This document shows, piece after piece, positions 1 through 4,163 of a stretch of 6,938 nucleotides of DNA (positions within the stretch are counted from its first letter, which is position 1; the number at the start of each line of letters is the position of its first letter). A program made the position numbers and the translations under genes. The stretch lies in assembly GCA_938040915.1 (NCBI GenBank), contig CALHZE010000158.1, forward strand, positions 1 to 6,938, in the 5' to 3' direction. The notes beneath the pieces are model-generated. The model had not been told where the DNA came from. It was given only the letters and a program-made list of their open reading frames with translations, and did no database searches. Origin of the DNA: an uncultured Bacteroidia bacterium (lineage in GTDB: Bacteria > Bacteroidota > Bacteroidia > Bacteroidales > CAJPTX01).

Positions 1-813
1 TTAGCTAATAAGGAATCGTTGGTAGTTGCGGGCGATGTCGTTACGTCGCTTGTGGCGCGTTATAATGCGGTACTGCTCCCTTTGGATTCGGAACATTCTG
101 CTATCTTTCAATGTCTTGCGGGCGAACTGGTCGAGCCCCAAAAGCTTATCCTTACGGCTTCTGGCGGTCCGTTTCGTACCTATTCGCAAGAGCAGTTGGA
201 ACGTGTGACGCCCGCAGAAGCGATTGCGCACCCGCGGTGGAGTATGGGGGCTAAAATCTCGGTAGATTCGGCTACGTTGATGAATAAGGGGTTTGAAGTT
301 ATTGAGGCGCGTTGGCTGTTTAATATCCCTTATGAGCATATTGAGGTTCTCATCCATCCGGAGTCTGTGATTCATTCCATGGTTCAGTTTGTTGATGGCG
401 CCATTAAGGCGCAGTTGGGAGTACCTGATATGCGACTGCCGATACAGTATGCGTTGACCTATCCTTATCGTGTTGTTTCGCCTACGCCGGAGTATCTGTT
501 TGGGATGAATGAGGCTCTTACATTTGATCGTCCTGATACGGAACGTTTTCCCGCATTGTCGCTTGCGCTCGCGGCGGGAAAGATGGGGGGAAATGCGCCG
601 TGTATCCTCAATGCGGCCAACGAAGAGGCTGTGTATGCTTTCTTAACGGGGCGCATCTCCTTCCTACAAATAGTCGGCGTCGTGGAGCGCACGCTCGAGT
701 TGATGGACTTTATCTCATCGCCTACCTTAGACGATTATATCGAAACGAATCGCCTTGCGCGGGAACTTGCCGCATGGCTTATTGGGAAACTTAATTACGC
801 GCCCCAAGCATGA
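1..813 (+). CDS. dxr: 1-deoxy-D-xylulose 5-phosphate reductoisomerase, 5'-truncated
   Basis: DXR (IspC) converts 1-deoxy-D-xylulose 5-phosphate to 2-C-methyl-D-erythritol 4-phosphate with NADPH and a divalent metal, the committed step of the cytosolic MEP isoprenoid pathway. The frame is open from base 1 and starts in the family motif LANKESLVVAG, so about 115 N-terminal residues (the NADPH-binding domain) lie outside; 270 residues remain of a usual ~385. Visible family motifs in order are LDSEHSAIFQ (metal-binding Asp and Glu), SGGPF, the active-site flap and metal site HPRWSMGAKISVDSA then NKGFEVIEARW, the substrate-site stretch HPESVIHSMVQF, and C-terminal NAANEEAV. TTG at 19 is internal, not a start. 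The TGA at 811-813 overlaps the ATG of the next gene (ATGA), indicating translational coupling with the site-2 protease gene. Identity is secure. Confidence 0.97.
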   Translation, partial: LANKESLVVAGDVVTSLVARYNAVLLPLDSEHSAIFQCLAGELVEPQKLILTASGGPFRTYSQEQLERVTPAEAIAHPRWSMGAKISVDSATLMNKGFEVIEARWLFNIPYEHIEVLIHPESVIHSMVQFVDGAIKAQLGVPDMRLPIQYALTYPYRVVSPTPEYLFGMNEALTFDRPDTERFPALSLALAAGKMGGNAPCILNAANEEAVYAFLTGRISFLQIVGVVERTLELMDFISSPTLDDYIETNRLARELAAWLIGKLNYAPQA

Positions 814-2115
814 CAATCTTGATTAAAGCAGCACAGCTGCTCTGTAGTTTATCTCTTTTGGTGATCTTGCATGAGTTTGGGCATTACTTTGCCGCGCGAG
901 CTTTCGGGGTACGGGTGGACAAGTTCTATCTCTTTTTTGATATGGGTTTTGCTCTTTTTCGCAAGAAGATTGGGCAGACCGAATGGGGAATTGGTTGGTT
1001 ACCACTCGGGGGCTATGCCAAGATTCATGGTATGGTTGACGAGTCTCTTGATAGGGAGGGGTTGAAGCAGCCGCCTCAGCCTGATGAGTTTCGCGCTCAG
1101 GCCGCGTGGAAGCGCCTGATAATTATCCTTGGGGGGATTATTATGAACCTCATTACTGCGTGGGTCATCTATTCCGCGCTGATGTGGTCAGAAGGGGCGG
1201 GGTATCTCCCTACGAATGAAATCCGTTATGGCATAGTGGCAGATTCGCTGATGTCGGATATTGGCTTTAAGGATGGTGATCGCCTTCGCTATGTCAATAG
1301 TCGGGAGTATGAAGACTATGCTGATTTTTCTATGGCTGCACTGCTTTCGCCGGGTGCTATTGTCACAGTGGAGCGAGAATGGAAGCCCGTTGATGTGCAA
1401 CTTTCTAAGGTCTATTTACCGGAGTTGCTTAAGCGAGATCCGCTTCCCATTACCCATCGCGGGTGTGATGTCCCACTCTGCTGCAGAGGCGGCGGGATTT
1501 CAGGTAGGAGACTCGCTCGTCTCTCTCAATGGCGCGCCATCGCTATTCTTTGACCAGTTTTATCGCTGTGTGCGAGCGCACGTCAACGACACGATTCAGG
1601 TTGGGGTAATGCGTGCGGGGCAACCCATTACGTTGAATGTCGTTGTCCCAGATTCTGCGATCGTGGGGATTGTGCCTGATACGCATTTACAGCGACATTT
1701 TCAGATAGCTACGTATAATTACTCGGTTCTTGAGGCGATAGGGGGCGGTGCAAAGCGAGTGACTAATACATTTGCCCAATATGCGCGTTCTCTGAAGCTC
1801 CTCTTTGTCCCAGAGGCAAAAGCGCACCAATCGATAGGCGGCTTTATTTCCATAGGTCGCATCTTCCCGAGCCAATGGGATTGGCATGCCTTCTGGTCGC
1901 TAACTGCTTTCCTTTCCCTAATTCTTGCGGTAATGAATTTATTACCAATTCCAGCCCTAGATGGTGGGCACGCACTCCTTATCGTTATTGAGCTTTTGAC
2001 AGGTAAGCGATTGGGAACTAGGGTATTGGTAACGCTACAACTTGTGGGGATGGTCTTACTCTTTGCTCTCCTGATTTTTGCAAATGTCAATGACATTGTG
2101 AGGCTTCTGCAGTAA
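810..2115 (+). pseudogene. rseP: RseP-type site-2 intramembrane zinc metalloprotease, frame broken by a one-base shift
   Basis: RseP/S2P proteases cut single-pass membrane proteins within the inner membrane; in E. coli the substrates are the anti-sigma factor RseA and leftover signal peptides. Starting at ATG 810, frame 3 encodes TM1 with the zinc motif HEFGH (residues 21-25), the GWLPLGGYA membrane-loop motif (62-70), TM2 (about 102-126) and a first divergent PDZ domain (about 139-200). This frame then runs into unrelated residues and stops at 1551-1553. Family-like sequence resumes one base over in frame 1: a second PDZ (AGVMSHSAAEAAGFQVGD, from about 1459), a TM with NLLPIPALDGGH (1936-1971; third zinc ligand Asp at 1960-1962), and a last TM ending at TAA 2113-2115. 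Joining the frames between about 1434 and 1455 gives 434 residues, normal family length. As read, the first product lacks the LDGG half of the active site and should be inactive. A sequencing or assembly error is the simplest alternative to a true mutation. Confidence 0.88.
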
Positions 2116-2117
2116 CA

Positions 2118-3422
2118 ATGTTGTTTGAGCATGCGCGTGCCACCTTGCGTTTCTTCCGTGGTCTATTTCTCTTGTTTCTCTTCCTTTTGGAGCTCTTTTT
2201 GGGGCGTGTAGGGGCGTGCGCGCACTCTTCTATAGGGGAAGGCGAGAGTCCGTCATATAATGCCCTTACGCCGAGTTTCGTGGGCTTGGCTAATATCGCA
2301 AGGTTGTGGACTAAGCGCCCAGAACCCGACTCGCTTTTTGGGTTACAGCCCGACCTCGTCTATGAGTATCGGATTGCTGAGCTTAATCGTCGTTCGCCCT
2401 TCCCGTATCGTTTTCACCCGCTCGTACTTAAGTATATCCGCATTTACGCAGAGGAGCGGCGTGAGCAAGTCCAACAGATGCTTGGGCTCTCGCAGCTCTA
2501 TTTTCCCATCTTTCGCGAACAGCTGGATAAGTACCAATTGCCGCTAGAATTGGTCTACCTATCTGTCGTCGAATCGGCTCTAAACCCACTTGCGGTCTCT
2601 AAAAGTGGTGCTGTCGGTCTCTGGCAGTTCAAAATCAATACGGCGGAGATGTTTGACCTCCACGTTGATAGCTTTGAAGACGAGCGGATGGATCCCGTCC
2701 GAGCCACCGAGGCGGCGTGCCTCTACTTAGATTACCTTTACAAGGTCTTTGGTAACTGGGCGCTTGCTCTTGCGGCTTATAATGCAGGTCCTGGTACTGT
2801 GCAACGAGCTGTGCAGCGAGCAGGTGGGGAGACAGACTTCTGGAAACTCTTACCCTATCTCCCCGAGGCGGCGCAGAACTACGTGCCAGCCTTCATTGCC
2901 GCTTCCTATATCTTTACTTACCACGCCGATCACAATATAGAGCCCCTCCCGCCACCTATTACCTATCAGGAGGTAGACACGGTGCACATCTCAGAGGCTC
3001 TCTCTTTCGGCGCACTCGCTCAGTGGACAGACCTCCCCCTCGAGTTGCTCCACTTCCTCAATCCGCGCTATCGTCAAGGCTATGTCCCTAAGCCACCGAA
3101 AGGGGAGAGTGTTGACCTCCTCCTCCCGCGCGATAAGATTATGCGCTTCCTTGAGAATGCAGACCGTATTCATGCTCAGAGCTACAAGGTCTCACAGAAC
3201 CCCTTTCCCATCGACAAGGGTAAGCGTATTCATCTCCAACACGAGGTGGCGCGTGGGGAATATCTTCACAAGATTGCCGTCCTCTATGAGTGCACGGTTG
3301 CCGAATTAGAGGCGTGGAATGGCGGTTCCAAGCTCCAAATCCACCCCGGAGATCGGCTGAACGTATGGGTAAGCTCTGACACATACGCGCGGCGTGAAAA
3401 GGTACTTATTGGGCGTAATTAA
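2118..3422 (+). CDS. mltD: MltD-like membrane-bound lytic murein transglycosylase with LysM domain
   Basis: Lytic transglycosylases cleave the MurNAc-GlcNAc bond of peptidoglycan, forming 1,6-anhydroMurNAc ends; this one would act in the periplasm on the cell wall. The 434-residue protein begins with a basic then strongly hydrophobic segment (residues 11-33), a signal peptide or anchor. VGAC at 31-34 could be a lipobox, as MltD proteins are often lipoproteins. The SLT domain spans about 120-265, with catalytic Glu in VVESALNPLAVSKSGAVGLW (E152), LAAYNAGPG (218-226) and YLPEAAQNYVPAF (247-259). Residues 285-337 resemble the degenerate LysM seen after the catalytic domain in MltD. A clearer peptidoglycan-binding LysM lies at about 376-418 (YLHKIAVLYECTVAELEAWN ... 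IHPGDRLNV). It starts two bases after the rseP stop, so it is probably cotranscribed with dxr-rseP. The family is secure; the exact symbol is by analogy. Confidence 0.93.
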   Translation: MLFEHARATLRFFRGLFLLFLFLLELFLGRVGACAHSSIGEGESPSYNALTPSFVGLANIARLWTKRPEPDSLFGLQPDLVYEYRIAELNRRSPFPYRFHPLVLKYIRIYAEERREQVQQMLGLSQLYFPIFREQLDKYQLPLELVYLSVVESALNPLAVSKSGAVGLWQFKINTAEMFDLHVDSFEDERMDPVRATEAACLYLDYLYKVFGNWALALAAYNAGPGTVQRAVQRAGGETDFWKLLPYLPEAAQNYVPAFIAASYIFTYHADHNIEPLPPPITYQEVDTVHISEALSFGALAQWTDLPLELLHFLNPRYRQGYVPKPPKGESVDLLLPRDKIMRFLENADRIHAQSYKVSQNPFPIDKGKRIHLQHEVARGEYLHKIAVLYECTVAELEAWNGGSKLQIHPGDRLNVWVSSDTYARREKVLIGRN

Positions 3423-3476
3423 GCGCGTGGGGGCGCATAGATAACCCCTCAGTATAAGCCTTTCCCAAATCTCTTG

Positions 3477-3506
3477 CTGTTGAGCGCGACACCCGATCGT
3501 CAACAG
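3477..3506. other. Inverted repeat (CTGTTGA/TCAACAG) downstream of mltD
   Basis: CTGTTGA at 3477-3483 pairs perfectly with TCAACAG at 3500-3506. An inner CGA/TCG pairing can extend the stem past a small bulge, leaving a loop of about 7 nt. It lies 55 bases after the mltD stop, where a transcript end is expected, but no T-run follows. It could be a non-canonical terminator, an mRNA 3'-end stabilising hairpin or a protein-binding site. The rest of 3423-3603 shows nothing else that I can support. Confidence 0.4.
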
Positions 3507-3603
3507 TGGTGATCTTCGTCAGAATACTACTTATATCTTACGACGAATTGGCTATTTTATCTCTCAATACCTACAATCCTTTACTATATCGTTAAAAAAC
3601 GAG

Positions 3604-3634
3604 TTTGCTAAGTAGGTAGATACGCCTACTTTTG
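3604..3634 (+). promoter_or_regulatory. Bacteroidetes-type sigma promoter, TTTG-N19-TAnnTTTG
   Basis: TTTG at 3604-3607 is followed after 19 bases by TACTTTTG at 3627-3634, an exact match to the Bacteroides -7 consensus TAnnTTTG with the usual -33 TTTG spacing of about 19-21. Transcription would start near 3640-3643. It is the only complete match I found in the gap and points at the structured stretch and, further on, the leucine-rich-repeat protein gene. The motif match is seen directly; activity is inferred. Confidence 0.72.
3610..3631. promoter_or_regulatory. Perfect inverted repeat between and over the promoter boxes (candidate operator)
   Basis: AAGTAGG (3610-3616), 8-bp spacer, CCTACTT (3625-3631): a perfect 7-bp inverted repeat that fills the space between the -33 and -7 boxes and overlaps the first five bases of the -7 box. 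Half-sites centred 15 bp apart, roughly one and a half helical turns, are compatible with a dimeric regulator; binding there should block RNA polymerase. No regulator gene is visible in the window, so the binding protein is unknown. It could also fold as a hairpin, with only four T after it. Confidence 0.5.
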
Positions 3635-3641
3635 TGCCGGT

Positions 3642-4122
3642 ACGAAAGCCCTTCCTGTCCCGTTTCGGTGGCGGGGGGGGACAAATACGGTGCATGAAGT
3701 TACTATTTAGATTCCGTAGCTTGCTTTGGCTCTTGCCTGTGTCGCTCTTTAGCCTTCACACACAAGAGCGTCTACACGGCAAGCATTCCATTGAGCTCCC
3801 CGCCAACGTGCAGCAAACTACGTGCAGTGGAAAAGCCTTGGCACTCGCGCAGAGCTCGGCGCATCGGTTAAACATCCTCATACAACACTCCGCAATCCCC
3901 TCGGAAGGGGAGAGGGCTGCTCTCGCAACCAAAGGGTCACAGTTGGGCGCTTACCTCAGAAACCGCGCCTCTTGGTCTACCTTACGCGAGGGCGTCGAGG
4001 TACGTAGCAGGAGGCTATCTCGTGCGGATTGTTTGTGCCCCCCCATATCCGCGAAATTCGTCTCGTTAAGCAATAAGACAAACCACGAGCCCCTGTGGGA
4101 GACTGCGGGCGCTCGTTTTTTT
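3642..4122 (+). ncRNA. Candidate structured RNA or long regulatory leader
   Basis: This is the stretch from the predicted transcription start to the T-run of a hairpin terminator. A long-range helix can close it: G3673-G3679 with C4038-C4044, then A3681-A3687 with T4030-T4036 (one G-T wobble), then 3691-3697 with 4020-4026 (two wobbles). That makes 21 pairs interrupted by one 1x1 mismatch and one 3x3 loop. Inside are local stems: 3729-3735/3763-3769 (GCTCTTG/CAAGAGC plus TGTG/CACA), 3897-3901/3906-3910, 3910-3914/3920-3924, 3945-3950/3965-3970 and 3978-3987/3992-4002. I checked for tmRNA, RNase P, SRP and tRNA signatures and saw none. It may be a stand-alone RNA or the 5' leader of the gene at 4164. 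An overlapping ORF (3694-4134) is the rival reading. Pairings are read by eye; no folding energy was computed. Confidence 0.45.
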
Positions 4123-4134
4123 CTAGTAAACTAA
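3694..4134 (+). CDS. Doubtful small secreted protein, unknown function
   Basis: I do not recognise this 146-codon ORF. From ATG 3694 it begins MKLLFRFRSLLWLLPVSLFS, a convincing signal-peptide pattern (basic, then hydrophobic to about residue 22). The rest is polar, with two separate cysteine-containing patches and no recognisable motif or repeat. A longer form from GTG 3634 is unlikely because that GTG begins in the last base of the promoter -7 box. Against coding: the ATG lies in one arm of a long-range helix, a C7 run sits in the frame, and a terminator-like hairpin with T7 covers the last codons. For coding: the frame is open for 172 codons and the N-terminus fits secretion. I rate a real protein as possible but less likely than structured RNA. 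Confidence 0.3.
   Translation: MKLLFRFRSLLWLLPVSLFSLHTQERLHGKHSIELPANVQQTTCSGKALALAQSSAHRLNILIQHSAIPSEGERAALATKGSQLGAYLRNRASWSTLREGVEVRSRRLSRADCLCPPISAKFVSLSNKTNHEPLWETAGARFFLVN
4085..4122 (+). terminator. Intrinsic terminator-like hairpin with T7
   Basis: ACGAGC (4085-4090) pairs with GCTCGT (4111-4116) and CCC (4091-4093) with GGG (4107-4109) past a bulged C4110, enclosing a 13-nt loop. T4116-T4122 follows directly. Position and strand fit the end of a transcript starting near 3642. It lies 41 bases before the start codon of the leucine-rich-repeat protein gene, and no good promoter is visible between them. It may therefore act as an attenuator rather than a plain gene end. Confidence 0.6.
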
Positions 4135-4163
4135 AGAGTAACGTTTATAAACTAAAGAGTAAC
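4127..4163 (+). repeat. Two exact 16-bp direct repeats abutting a start codon
   Basis: TAAACTAAAGAGTAAC occurs at 4127-4142 and again at 4148-4163, period 21 bp (spacer GTTTA). The second copy ends exactly at the ATG of the large surface-protein gene. Its purine-rich AAAGAG (4154-4159) sits 4 bases before that ATG and could serve as a weak ribosome-binding site, so the unit looks like a duplicated translation-initiation leader. The first copy contains the stop codon of the doubtful 3694 ORF. Confidence 0.8.

Noticed and set aside
1430..1460. Programmed +1 frameshift in rseP
   Set aside because: There is no in-frame stop, slippery run or downstream hairpin of the known kind at the switch; a mutation or sequence error is simpler.
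3610..3634. Hairpin AAGTAGG/CCTACTT plus T4 as terminator of the mltD operon
   Set aside because: The T-run is only five T including the stem end, and the bases form an exact promoter -7 box, which explains them better.
3634..3696. GTG 3634 as start of the small ORF
   Set aside because: The GTG begins in the last base of the promoter -7 box, upstream of the expected transcription start, so it could not be translated from that transcript.
3806..3827. Direct repeat ACGTGCAG, two copies 14 bp apart
   Set aside because: Only 8 bp and two copies; too short to separate from chance, and no array or CRISPR pattern follows.
3642..4122. tmRNA, RNase P RNA, SRP RNA or tRNA
   Set aside because: No GAGGAAAGTC or similar P-RNA core, no tRNA-like T-arm or ALAA-type tag reading frame, no SRP GGAAG/AGCA tetraloop signature, and no CCA-ended acceptor stem.
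4139..4150. Promoter directly upstream of the 4164 gene
   Set aside because: TAACGTTT only partly resembles TAnnTTTG and there is no TTTG at the right distance upstream.
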